From JBFWML01 sp050251635 (GTDB lineage Bacteria; Campylobacterota; Campylobacteria; Campylobacterales; SZUA-545): a stretch of 64,000 bases of DNA. The stretch's first letter is position 1. Every line of letters begins with the position of its first letter. The notes beneath the pieces are model-generated. The model did no database searches. It saw nothing but the letters and a program-made list of their open reading frames with translations, and was not told the origin of the DNA. The stretch covers positions 1 to 64,000 of the forward strand of contig JBFWML010000006.1 of assembly GCA_050251635.1 (NCBI GenBank). The letters are read 5' to 3'. The position numbers and the translations under genes were made by a program. Below, piece after piece: positions 49,880-57,933 of the stretch.

Positions 49880-51562
49880 TTGAGTGGTTTAAATGTGCAG
49901 TGGAAAATCCTGCTGCCGGTGCTTGCGGGCGGGATCGTGGCGATTGTGTTGTCGGTGGCGGCCTCTTTGCACGCCAAAAAGGCGCTTTTGATCGAAAGCG
50001 GCCTGAATGTCGCGCAGGTGATGGTGACGCAGGCGTCGCAAATGCGCAGCATCTACGCGGGCGCGATTACGCTTAAGGCCATGGAGGGCGGCGCGCAGGT
50101 CGAACACGACTGGACGCACAAAGAGGGCGCCATCCCGCCGGCGGCGACGCTGGTGGGCATGGTGGGCGACGCGGTGGCCAAACAGATGCCCGGCGTCACG
50201 CTTCGGCTCTACAGCGAACACCCCTTCACCCATCAAACCCTCAAGCTGGACGGCTTTGAGCGGACCTCCCTGCAAACGCTGGAAAAAAATCCCCAACAGC
50301 CCTACTACGAGCTTATCAGCCAAGGGGGCGAACACCTTCTGCGCTACGCCGTCGCCGACGTGATGGGCGCCAACTGCGTCGCCTGTCACAACGCCCACCC
50401 CCAAAGTCCTAAAACCGACTGGAAGGTGGGGGATTTTCGCGGCGCGGTGGGGGTTACGGTGCCCCTTTCCAAGCTTGAAGCGCAGCTGCATAACCGCTTT
50501 TTAACGCTGGAGCTGATTGTCGGCGGCGCGATTTTGCTGATTATTTTTCTGCTGATCGTGGTTGCCAAACGCATCTCCGGCGGTATTCACCGGATGCACG
50601 CGCAAACCCTGAGCGTTGCGGACAATCTGGATCTCACCCGCAAACTGCCCGTCGAAAGCCAGGACGAACTGGGCGAGATGGCCGAGGGGATCAACCGCCT
50701 GATCGAAAGCTTTAACCACACCCTCAAGGGGGCCAAAACCGCCTCCAACGAAAACGCCTCGGTCGCGGCGGAGCTGAGCGCCACCGCCCGCCAGATCGGC
50801 GCGGCCACCGAAAGCGCGCTCAAAAACGTCCGCGTCAGCACCGAAGGGATGAAAACCACCCGCGAGCTGGCCCAGACCGCTTCGGACAAAACCGCCCAGG
50901 TGCAACAGGCGACGCGGGATGCGGCCGCGCGGCTGCAAAACGCCCAAACCCAGATTTCCCGCATGGCCGACGAAATCCGCCAGAACTCCGCGCAGGAGAG
51001 CGAGCTGGCCCACAAGCTCAGCCGCCTTTCGAGCGAGGCCGATCAGGTGCGCAATATCCTCACCGTCATCAACGATATTGCCGATCAAACCAATCTGCTG
51101 GCCCTCAACGCCGCGATCGAAGCGGCCCGCGCAGGCGAACACGGACGCGGTTTTGCGGTGGTGGCCGACGAGGTGCGCAATCTGGCCGATCGCACCCAAA
51201 AGGCGCTCACGGAGATCAACGCCACGCTCAATGTGATTACCCAGTCGGTTCAGGATGCCAGCGAAGAGATGAACGATAGCGCGCGGGCCATCGCGCAGCT
51301 GAGCGACCGTTCCGAAGAGACCACCCGCGATATCGGCGGCGTGGCCAAGGCGATGCAGGATGCCGCCGGTCTGGCCCAAGGGGGCGCCGAAGAGATGACC
51401 CGGCTGATCCGCCGCGTCAACGAAACCGAGGGATTGATCAAAGAGGTGGACGAAACCTCCGCAAAGAACGCCCGCAGCGTCGAAGAGATCGCCGCGGCGG
51501 CGGGCCACCTCGATGAACTGACCGCCGAGCTGAAAACCAAGCTCGAACGGTTTAGAACCTAA
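49880..51562 (+). CDS. Chemoreceptor with haem-binding DUF3365 sensor (copy 1)
   Basis: A 560-residue chemoreceptor. A helix (~8-28) precedes a Tll0287-like/DUF3365 periplasmic domain ending in a c-type haem motif, GANCVACHNAHP (about residue 173), then KTDWKVGDFRGAVGVTVPLS. A second helix (~210-232), HAMP and signalling hairpin (IADQTNLLALNAAIEAARAG) follow. The start is a TTG behind AGGGGGAATTG, as no ATG or GTG upstream is in frame. It is a paralogue of the receptor at 52167 of identical length, with long nearly identical DNA stretches. Likely redox or gas taxis. Confidence 0.9.
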   Translation: MSGLNVQWKILLPVLAGGIVAIVLSVAASLHAKKALLIESGLNVAQVMVTQASQMRSIYAGAITLKAMEGGAQVEHDWTHKEGAIPPAATLVGMVGDAVAKQMPGVTLRLYSEHPFTHQTLKLDGFERTSLQTLEKNPQQPYYELISQGGEHLLRYAVADVMGANCVACHNAHPQSPKTDWKVGDFRGAVGVTVPLSKLEAQLHNRFLTLELIVGGAILLIIFLLIVVAKRISGGIHRMHAQTLSVADNLDLTRKLPVESQDELGEMAEGINRLIESFNHTLKGAKTASNENASVAAELSATARQIGAATESALKNVRVSTEGMKTTRELAQTASDKTAQVQQATRDAAARLQNAQTQISRMADEIRQNSAQESELAHKLSRLSSEADQVRNILTVINDIADQTNLLALNAAIEAARAGEHGRGFAVVADEVRNLADRTQKALTEINATLNVITQSVQDASEEMNDSARAIAQLSDRSEETTRDIGGVAKAMQDAAGLAQGGAEEMTRLIRRVNETEGLIKEVDETSAKNARSVEEIAAAAGHLDELTAELKTKLERFRT

Positions 51563-51981
51563 CGGTAAAGACTTAACCGCTCCAAAAACGCCTCGGGGGC
51601 CAAAAAGCCCTCGATGCGGCCAAACTCCCGCCCCTGCGCGTCAATCAACAGCGTCGCGGGCACGCCGTCAACCTGTAAACCGCTTTTAGCAAACTCCTCC
51701 CGTCCGGCGGGGGCCTCCAAAAACAGCGGCACGAAGCCCTCGTTGATCGCCTCGATCACCCGCGCGTCCGAAAGGGTTTCGCGTTTCATCCGCGTGCACC
51801 ACGGACAACTTTCGCTGCTGACAAACATCAAAACCGTCTTCCCCTCCCGATCGGCGCGATCGAGGGCATTTTGGTAACGCGACTCCCAGGAAATCTTCTC
51901 GCCGGAAAAAAGCGCGAAAAAAAGCAGCACCGTTACAAAAAGCGGCCCCATCCAAAGCAAATTACGTTTCAGCGTATTCAT
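51559..51981 (-). CDS. Membrane-anchored thioredoxin-like protein
   Basis: A 140-residue periplasmic protein with one N-terminal helix (~8-25, uncleaved anchor or signal) and a thioredoxin fold. The redox motif is SSESCPWCTRMKRET, i.e. CPWC. The cis-proline loop is VDGVPATLLIDAQGREFGRI. It resembles the SoxW/Thioredoxin_7 group and could maintain or reduce haem-binding cysteines of the DUF3365 sensors encoded on either side. That link is inference from position. It has AAGGATGACCG before the ATG and is convergent with receptor copy 1 by a 4-base overlap. Confidence 0.85.
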   Translation of the reverse strand: MNTLKRNLLWMGPLFVTVLLFFALFSGEKISWESRYQNALDRADREGKTVLMFVSSESCPWCTRMKRETLSDARVIEAINEGFVPLFLEAPAGREEFAKSGLQVDGVPATLLIDAQGREFGRIEGFLAPEAFLERLSLYR

Positions 51982-52166
51982 CGGTCATCCTTCGGTCGAA
52001 ATGGCGGAGTTTAGCCCGCCCGTCGTAAGAAAAAGCTTTGATACACTTTGCGTTTTGGTCTAAAAATCAGGCAGTCAGACTTTAATTTTTACGCTTCCTT
52101 TACGCTTTAATGGGCCTGATGTTTCGCTTTTTTTGATTTTTTGTAACCTCTGCAAAGGACGCCAAC

Positions 52167-53849
52167 GTGGCCGGCATCACAACCAACCTCTCCGTGGGTA
52201 AAAAAATTGTTCTTCCCGCCCTGCTCGGCGGCATCGTGGCGGTGGCGCTGACGCTGTACGCCATCTCGCGCATCGAAACCGAAGTGGTGCTGCAAAGCGG
52301 CCTTTCGACCGCGTCGATCATGGTCAATCAGGCCTCCAAAACCCGCGTCGTTTACGCCGGGAAAATTGTGCCCAAGGCCGAACAGGGCGGCGTCATCGCC
52401 CACCACGACTGGGACAAAATGGACGCAACCATCCCTCCGGCGGCGACGCTGGTGGGCATGGTGGGCGACGCGGTGGCCAAGGATCTGCCCGGCGTTACGC
52501 TGCGGCTGTACAGTCTGCACCCCTTCACCCACCGCGAGCTTAAACTCGACGAGTTCGAAAAACGCTCCCTCGAAGCGCTCAAAAAAGACCCCTCCAAACC
52601 CTACTATGAAATGTTCACCGACGGCGGCCAGCCGCTGCTGCGCTACGCCGTGGCCGACGTGATGAAACAAGGCTGCGTCGATTGCCACAACAACCACGGC
52701 TTTAGCCCCAAAACCGACTGGAAGGTGGGGGATTTCCGCGGCGCGGTGGGGGTGAGCGTGCCGCTTTCGAGCGTGCAGTCGAGCATGTGGCTGCTGCCGG
52801 TCATCTCCATCGCTTCGGCGGCTTTTATCGTCCTGCTGCTGCTGCCCGTTAGCCGCAACGTCTCTTCGATCACCGCTTCGATCCGCAACGCCATCACCCA
52901 AAGCGCGCGCACGCTCGATCTCAAGGGCCGCATCGATCGCCAAAGCCGCGACGAATTCGGCCAGATTGCGCTCAGCGTCAACGAGCTGATGGAGTCGATG
53001 GGCGGCGCCGTCACCTCGGCTAAGCGGATCGCGGGCGAAAACGCCTCCATCGCCAAGGAGCTCTCCGCAACCAGCGCGCAGGTGGGCGAACGCTCCGAAG
53101 AGGAGGCCCGCACCATCGCCACCGTCGTCTCCCAGGGCGGCAAAGCCAAAGAGGAGCTGCAGCAGCTCACGAATGAAATCGGGCGCAACCGCACAATGCT
53201 GAGCGAAGCCGACGCGGTGCTGGCCAAGGCGCGTAAACAGATGGCTTCGCTGGGCGCTCAGGTCGAAGCGGCCGTCGAGGTGGAGAACGAGCTTGCCGCC
53301 AAACTCGGCCAGCTGAGCAACAACGCCGATCAGGTCAAGCAGGTGCTCTCCGTCATTGACGAAATTGCCGATCAGACCAATCTGCTGGCTCTTAACGCCG
53401 CCATCGAAGCGGCGCGGGCGGGGGAACACGGCCGGGGTTTTGCGGTGGTGGCGGACGAGGTGCGCAAACTGGCCGAGCGCACCCAAAAGAGTCTGGCCGA
53501 GACCGACGCGACCGTCAATATCATCACCCAGTCCATCGCCGATCTCTCCGGCGCCATGCACGACAACAGCGAAGAGATCAAAAAACTCGCCCACACCTCC
53601 CGCGACGTAGAGGAGATGCTCAAAGACTCCGCCTCGGTCGTGGGCCGCGGCGCGCAGGAGGCGGTGCGCTTTAGCGACGATGCCGCCCGCGTCGCCGAAA
53701 ACCTGACGGGGCTTATCGGATCGGTTGAGGGCATCAACCGTCTGGCCGCCTCCAACGCCCGCAGCGTCGAAGAGATCGCCAGCGCCGCCGAACACCTCCA
53801 CCACCTGACCGAAGAGCTCCAAAGCCAGCTGGCGAAGTTCAAAACCTAG
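52167..53849 (+). CDS. Chemoreceptor with haem-binding DUF3365 sensor (copy 2)
   Basis: A 560-residue receptor with the same plan as copy 1: helix (~8-28), DUF3365 domain with CxxCH (KQGCVDCHNNHGF, about residue 173), helix (~208-230), HAMP, and hairpin IADQTNLLALNAAIEAARAG. The start is a GTG behind AAAGGACGCCAAC. The sensor and hairpin regions are almost identical to copy 1, while the helical bundle arms differ. This indicates duplication with divergence or gene conversion. It ends in a palindrome shared with the stop of the convergent repressor gene. Confidence 0.9.
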   Translation: MAGITTNLSVGKKIVLPALLGGIVAVALTLYAISRIETEVVLQSGLSTASIMVNQASKTRVVYAGKIVPKAEQGGVIAHHDWDKMDATIPPAATLVGMVGDAVAKDLPGVTLRLYSLHPFTHRELKLDEFEKRSLEALKKDPSKPYYEMFTDGGQPLLRYAVADVMKQGCVDCHNNHGFSPKTDWKVGDFRGAVGVSVPLSSVQSSMWLLPVISIASAAFIVLLLLPVSRNVSSITASIRNAITQSARTLDLKGRIDRQSRDEFGQIALSVNELMESMGGAVTSAKRIAGENASIAKELSATSAQVGERSEEEARTIATVVSQGGKAKEELQQLTNEIGRNRTMLSEADAVLAKARKQMASLGAQVEAAVEVENELAAKLGQLSNNADQVKQVLSVIDEIADQTNLLALNAAIEAARAGEHGRGFAVVADEVRKLAERTQKSLAETDATVNIITQSIADLSGAMHDNSEEIKKLAHTSRDVEEMLKDSASVVGRGAQEAVRFSDDAARVAENLTGLIGSVEGINRLAASNARSVEEIASAAEHLHHLTEELQSQLAKFKT

Positions 53850-53864
53850 GCCCGCCGGGCCTAG
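53846..53864. repeat. Perfect palindrome holding both convergent stop codons
   Basis: CTAGGCCCG and CGGGCCTAG flank one central base. The left CTAG contains the TAG of the chemoreceptor gene and the right one the TAG of the repressor gene on the other strand. Without a U-run it is at best a weak bidirectional terminator. Confidence 0.6.
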
Positions 53865-54616
53865 TCCATCCGTCCGATATAGCCGATCACCTTACCGATC
53901 ACCCGCAGCTCCTTGAGCTTAGCGGGATCGGTGATGGCGATGGGCGGGTGTTTGTCGTTGTCGCTTTTGAGAAATACCGTCTGGTTGACAATGTCGATCA
54001 GCACGCGCTTAAGGTAGAGCTGTTCGCCATAGGCGAAGAAGAAGATTTTGCCGTCTTCGAGGGCGGTCTTTTGATTGTCGATAATCGCCAGCGAACCCCG
54101 CCGCAGCGTCGGCTCCATGCTCGAATGGGTGATATAGATCGCTTCGAGGTTCTCTTTTTCGTAAATATCGTTGAGCACCAGATAGAGAAAATGGACCGGA
54201 AAAAAGAGGTGCTCCCGGGCCAATTTTCCCTGGGATGTTGACATTTTGTCATCACTTCCGTTCCCGTCGCTATCGACATGGATCGGGATGCGGGCGAAAA
54301 ACTCCTCCATCTCCTCACCGGAGAGATCAAACTTCTTCAGCGCGCCGCTGAGCGGGCGGTTCTCCTCTTCGCCGCTCAAAAGCCATCCAAGCCCCACCGA
54401 TCGCTCTTTGGCAAAGGCAAAAAGGGTTTTTAGGGGGATGGTATTGCGCTTTTTCCAGTAGGCCAGCTTATCGGGAGCCACCCCCAAAGCCAGCGCGACC
54501 TGACGATCGGAGCCGACCTGAAGGATCTCCTTGAGACGCTCCAAAATCCCCTCAAACCGGATTTCTTCATCATCTTGATGTAATTTTTCCAAAATTTCGC
54601 CCTTTGGTATTGACAA
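53861..54616 (-). CDS. CI/LexA-like repressor with S24 peptidase domain
   Basis: A 251-residue transcription repressor. The N-terminal ~90 residues contain a helix-turn-helix (DRQVALALGVAPDKLAYWKK). The C-terminal half is an S24 serine-peptidase fold with catalytic Ser in ITHSSMEPTLRRG and Lys in EQLYLKRV. An obvious Ala-Gly or Cys-Gly self-cleavage site is not visible, so RecA-dependent cleavage is uncertain. No ATG starts this frame; a TTG at 54616 or, better placed behind AAAGGGCGAAA, a TTG at 54592 must be used. It diverges from the EAL gene and probably controls it through repeats in the spacer. Prophage genes are not present, so it appears domesticated. Confidence 0.85.
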   Translation of the reverse strand: MSIPKGEILEKLHQDDEEIRFEGILERLKEILQVGSDRQVALALGVAPDKLAYWKKRNTIPLKTLFAFAKERSVGLGWLLSGEEENRPLSGALKKFDLSGEEMEEFFARIPIHVDSDGNGSDDKMSTSQGKLAREHLFFPVHFLYLVLNDIYEKENLEAIYITHSSMEPTLRRGSLAIIDNQKTALEDGKIFFFAYGEQLYLKRVLIDIVNQTVFLKSDNDKHPPIAITDPAKLKELRVIGKVIGYIGRMD

Positions 54617-54617
54617 A

Positions 54618-54706
54618 GATACAATACATTGCTATAGTTTTTCGGTGGGAGGCAAGGGGTGTCTGCCTCCCACTCTGTAAAAGCATTGTAAAAATTACAT
54701 TGTATC
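54618..54706. promoter_or_regulatory. Divergent regulatory region with three inverted repeats
   Basis: GATACAAT (54618-54625) is mirrored by ATTGTATC (54699-54706). TGTAAAAATTACA (54687-54699) is a perfect 13-base palindrome. A 10-bp perfect stem, GTGGGAGGCA/TGCCTCCCAC, spans 54645-54673. All lie between the repressor gene and the EAL gene and are probable binding sites for the repressor; the GC-rich stem lacks U-runs on either strand. Confidence 0.55.
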
Positions 54707-54747
54707 TGATTATTTCTCCTATCCGTCTTAACATCAAGGGGGTTTTG

Positions 54748-55956
54748 ATGTCCGCACGTATTACGCTGCCCGCCCACGCGTCGCTGCTGGAGTCGCTCGA
54801 ACTGCTCGAAGGGCAGAACACCCTTTTGATGATTAGCCTCGAACACCTCAGAACCTACGCCTGCGTTCAGGGCTTCGGCTTTGCGGAAACCCTCATCCAA
54901 AAAGCCGGCGACCGTCTGGCGGCCCTCAAACCCCGCACGCTTTCGCTTTTTTATCTCTCCGAGGGGCTTTACGCCCTGCTGATTCCCGGCGATCGGCCCG
55001 ATTATGCGCTCGAACTGTGCGACACCTTTCAGGCCGCCTTTAAGGAGCTGCCCTTGGAGGTGGAGGGGCGCGAACTCTTTGCCGCGCTGAGCGCTTCGGT
55101 GGCCACGGGGGCCGGTTTTGGCGTGGTCTCCAAGGCCTTGGCCTCTCTGGAAGAGGGGCGCAAGGGCGGCGTGGGCCATACGCGCCTGCACACCCCCGAA
55201 TGCGGCGCGCTGGCGCGCAACAGCCACAATCTCGGCTGGATGGACCGGGTGCGCGAAGCGCTGGAGCAGGACGCGGTGGTGCCCTATTTCCAGCCCCTGC
55301 GCCACAACGCCAGCGGCGAAATTGCGCAGTACGAATGTCTCGCGCGGCTGCAAAGCGACGAGACCACCTACCTGCCCCAAACCTTTATGGAGGCGGCGCG
55401 GCTTAGCGGCCTGCTGCCGACGCTGACCTATATGATTTTCGAAAAAAGCCTGAGCCGTTTTCGGGGCACGAAGCTGGGGCTTTCATTAAACCTCAGCGCC
55501 GAAGATCTGCGCAACGAAGCCTTTTGCGGCTGGCTGCTGGAGCGCTGCCGCCGCCACGAAGTCGCCCCCTCCCGGGTGACGCTGGAGCTGTCCGAAACCA
55601 TCGCGCCGGGAGAATTGAGCGTGCTCAAATCCGCCGTTTTGGAGCTTAAGGGCGCGGGATTTAGGCTCTCGCTGGACGACTTCGGCGTGCAAAACGCCAA
55701 CTTCGAACGGCTCATCGAGCTGGAGTTCGACTCGATCAAGATCGACGGACGGTTTGTGCGCCATCTGGACAAAGACCCCAAAAGCCGCCGCCTGATCGAA
55801 ACGGTGGTCAAGCTCTCCTCAGCGCTGGGCAGCGTGACCGTGGCCGAATATGTCCACAACGAAACGGTTCAGAAGATCGTGTGCGATCTGGGCGTGGACT
55901 ATTCGCAGGGGTACTTTATCGGAAGGCCGGCCGCAACGCCGCAGATGGCGCGCTAA
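54748..55956 (+). CDS. EAL-domain c-di-GMP protein with degenerate GGDEF-like N-terminus
   Basis: A 402-residue protein. Residues ~1-150 look like an eroded GGDEF domain (LLMISLEHLRTYACVQGFGF, no GG[D/E]EF). The C-terminal ~245 residues are an EAL domain with PYFQPL, YECLARL (ECL in place of EAL), LSLNLSAEDL, TLELSET, LSLDDFG, SIKIDG, TVAEYV and QGYFIGRP. Most metal and catalytic residues are kept, so it may be an active c-di-GMP phosphodiesterase or a c-di-GMP-binding effector. The ATG at 54748 has AAGGGGGTTTTG. It precedes the FapA gene by 22 bases and diverges from the S24 repressor. Confidence 0.88.
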   Translation: MSARITLPAHASLLESLELLEGQNTLLMISLEHLRTYACVQGFGFAETLIQKAGDRLAALKPRTLSLFYLSEGLYALLIPGDRPDYALELCDTFQAAFKELPLEVEGRELFAALSASVATGAGFGVVSKALASLEEGRKGGVGHTRLHTPECGALARNSHNLGWMDRVREALEQDAVVPYFQPLRHNASGEIAQYECLARLQSDETTYLPQTFMEAARLSGLLPTLTYMIFEKSLSRFRGTKLGLSLNLSAEDLRNEAFCGWLLERCRRHEVAPSRVTLELSETIAPGELSVLKSAVLELKGAGFRLSLDDFGVQNANFERLIELEFDSIKIDGRFVRHLDKDPKSRRLIETVVKLSSALGSVTVAEYVHNETVQKIVCDLGVDYSQGYFIGRPAATPQMAR

Positions 55957-55978
55957 GGGGCGGCCGAAGGGGGACGCG

Positions 55979-57814
55979 ATGCAGATGTTCAACCGCTTTC
56001 AAAAACAGATCGTTTTAAAAACCGGCGATGTGGCCGCCGAGCTCGATCGCATCGCGCAGGAGGAGCGGGTGCATAGGCAGACCGTCGATTTCGAGCTGCT
56101 CCAGTGCGCCACCCTCTACAAAACCGCCCAAATGGACGAATTTGCGCCGCTGGATTTTGCGCCAAAGAGCGCGTTTTTACTCGATGCCGGTACGCAGATT
56201 AGGCAGCATTATCAGGTTCGTTTTCAGCCCGCCGCCTGTCCGAGCGGCTTTAAATTCGCCCTCAAAATCCGCGCCGACGGCACCAAAAGCTACGCCGAAG
56301 CCCTTGTGCTGCCCGGCTCCTTTATCGCGCCGGCCCTTGCGGATAAAGAGGCGCTGCTGCTGGCCTACTTCAACAAACTCAAGCTCAAAAACGGCATGCT
56401 CATCGACCTGCTCGACGAACCCCTGCAAGAGAGCATCCGGGGCCTGATCGAAGCTGCCGCGGCCGATCGGGCCGGGCGGCTGCAGGCGCCCTTTAAGGTG
56501 GTGCTTGCCCGCTGGCCCAGACCCGTGGCCGCCCGCAACGATTCGCTGAGACTGGTGTACAAAAACGAGATCGTCTGCGGCGAAAACGACCGGGTCGATC
56601 ACGCCGAGCGGCACTATTGTCAAAATGTCAAGGCGGGCGACTGTTTGGTGGAGTACCGCCCGCCCCTTGAGGGCAAACCGGGCCGCAACTACCGGGGCGA
56701 GTACATTCCCGCCGCAACCCCGCAGGCCACCTGTCTGCCCGGCTTCGGGGTGGACGATAGCACGATCGAGGTGCGCCACGGGGATGAATTGTGGTGTTAT
56801 TACGCCAAGGAAAACGGCTACGTTTCGCTGGAAAACAACGTGCTCAAAATCGAGCAGGTGCTCTTTGTGCCGCGCATCTGCCTCAAGGACACGGGCCATA
56901 TCCAGACCGACCCGGACGAAGAGGTGAGCATCCACGTTAAAGGCAGCAGCCCCGAAGAGGAGGCGGTGGGCAGCGGCATGAAACTGCGGGCCAAGCGCAT
57001 CGTCGTCGAGGGCAGCGTCGGATCGCAAGCGTTTTTGCAGGCCCGCTACGTCCGTATCGACGGGATGGTTCACCAAAGCGCGCGCATCGAGGCCGACGAG
57101 ATGGAGATCAACATTCTGCGGGGCGAAGCCTTGGGGGGCCATATCCGGGTGGGAAATCTCGAAGGCGGGCGGATCGAACGGGCCTTGAGCGTCAAGGTCG
57201 GCCGCATGATCGGCGGCGATATTACCGCCGAGACGATCGCGGTTAAGTCCCTGCGCGGCGGCGCGACCCTGCGGGCGCATAAGCATCTGAGCGTTGACGC
57301 GCTGCGCGGCAGTCCCAATCATCTGTATATCGACGCTAGAAGCCTGCACGAAGGCCAAAGCGAAGCCAAAGCCGCAGGGCTTTTACAGGAAGAAGAGTGC
57401 GCCCTTTCGGCCAAGATGCAGTCCCTCGGACGGCTGCTGGAAAAGAGCAAACCCGCCATTCATCAGGCCCTTGATCAGATTCGCCAGGGGCGGCTCACGC
57501 TCAACACCCTGCCCTCCTCCACCCGCGATATGGTGCTGCGCTACCGCGAAGACACGCAGACGCTTGCGCGCATGGGCGATCGGCTCGAAACGGTCAAAAA
57601 GCTGCTTTTGCAAAAGCACCTCTTTTTAGAATCCCTCGATGCGCAAACGCTGGAAACGGCAATCGCGCTGGAGGAAGGCCACATCGAAGGGGAGCACAAA
57701 ATCGGCTGGCGGTTTTTTAACCGGCCCGACAAAGAGGCATTGATCGACTCCGGCTACCACGGCACAAAACAGATTTTTTTCGACGAACGGCAAGGGGCGA
57801 TCGGCTTTAAATAA
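55979..57814 (+). CDS. FapA (DUF342) family protein
   Basis: A 611-residue soluble protein of the DUF342/FapA family. The central part (~190-450) has the beta-helix-like repeats (EGKPGRNYRGEYIP; ENGYVSLENNVLKIEQV; MKLRAKRIVVEGSVG; LGGHIRVGNLEGGRIE). A helical tail follows (LLQEEECALSAKMQSLGRLL). FapA proteins influence polar targeting of flagellar-assembly and signalling proteins in Vibrio. The start ATG has AGGGGGACGCG. Co-transcription with an EAL protein suggests a link between c-di-GMP and motility or polarity. A hairpin ends the unit. Confidence 0.85.
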   Translation: MQMFNRFQKQIVLKTGDVAAELDRIAQEERVHRQTVDFELLQCATLYKTAQMDEFAPLDFAPKSAFLLDAGTQIRQHYQVRFQPAACPSGFKFALKIRADGTKSYAEALVLPGSFIAPALADKEALLLAYFNKLKLKNGMLIDLLDEPLQESIRGLIEAAAADRAGRLQAPFKVVLARWPRPVAARNDSLRLVYKNEIVCGENDRVDHAERHYCQNVKAGDCLVEYRPPLEGKPGRNYRGEYIPAATPQATCLPGFGVDDSTIEVRHGDELWCYYAKENGYVSLENNVLKIEQVLFVPRICLKDTGHIQTDPDEEVSIHVKGSSPEEEAVGSGMKLRAKRIVVEGSVGSQAFLQARYVRIDGMVHQSARIEADEMEINILRGEALGGHIRVGNLEGGRIERALSVKVGRMIGGDITAETIAVKSLRGGATLRAHKHLSVDALRGSPNHLYIDARSLHEGQSEAKAAGLLQEEECALSAKMQSLGRLLEKSKPAIHQALDQIRQGRLTLNTLPSSTRDMVLRYREDTQTLARMGDRLETVKKLLLQKHLFLESLDAQTLETAIALEEGHIEGEHKIGWRFFNRPDKEALIDSGYHGTKQIFFDERQGAIGFK

Positions 57815-57834
57815 AAAAGCCGCCCGAAGGCGGC
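57813..57834. terminator. Bidirectional intrinsic terminator
   Basis: GCCGCC-CGAA-GGCGGC, preceded by AAAAAA on the plus strand. Read leftwards it is followed by TTTTTTATTT, an excellent terminator for the kinase/response-regulator unit. Read rightwards it is followed only by TTCGC, a weak end for fapA. Confidence 0.8.
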
Positions 57835-57933
57835 TTCGCATAAAGGAGGGTCAAGGAAAGCAGTCATGCAACCCTCGAATGCAACTTCCGCCGCTTTGAG
57901 GGTGCGTAATTAATATAACTTCTTATTGTGTAA

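Noticed and set aside
52107..53822. A 571-codon minus-strand frame opposite the second DUF3365 receptor
   Set aside because: It mirrors the codon bias of the receptor. Similar frames occur opposite the other chemoreceptors, so it is a shadow.
54645..54673. The 10-bp GC-rich stem as an intrinsic terminator
   Set aside because: Neither strand has a U-run after the stem, and it sits between divergent genes where no transcript should end. It is described as part of the regulatory region instead.
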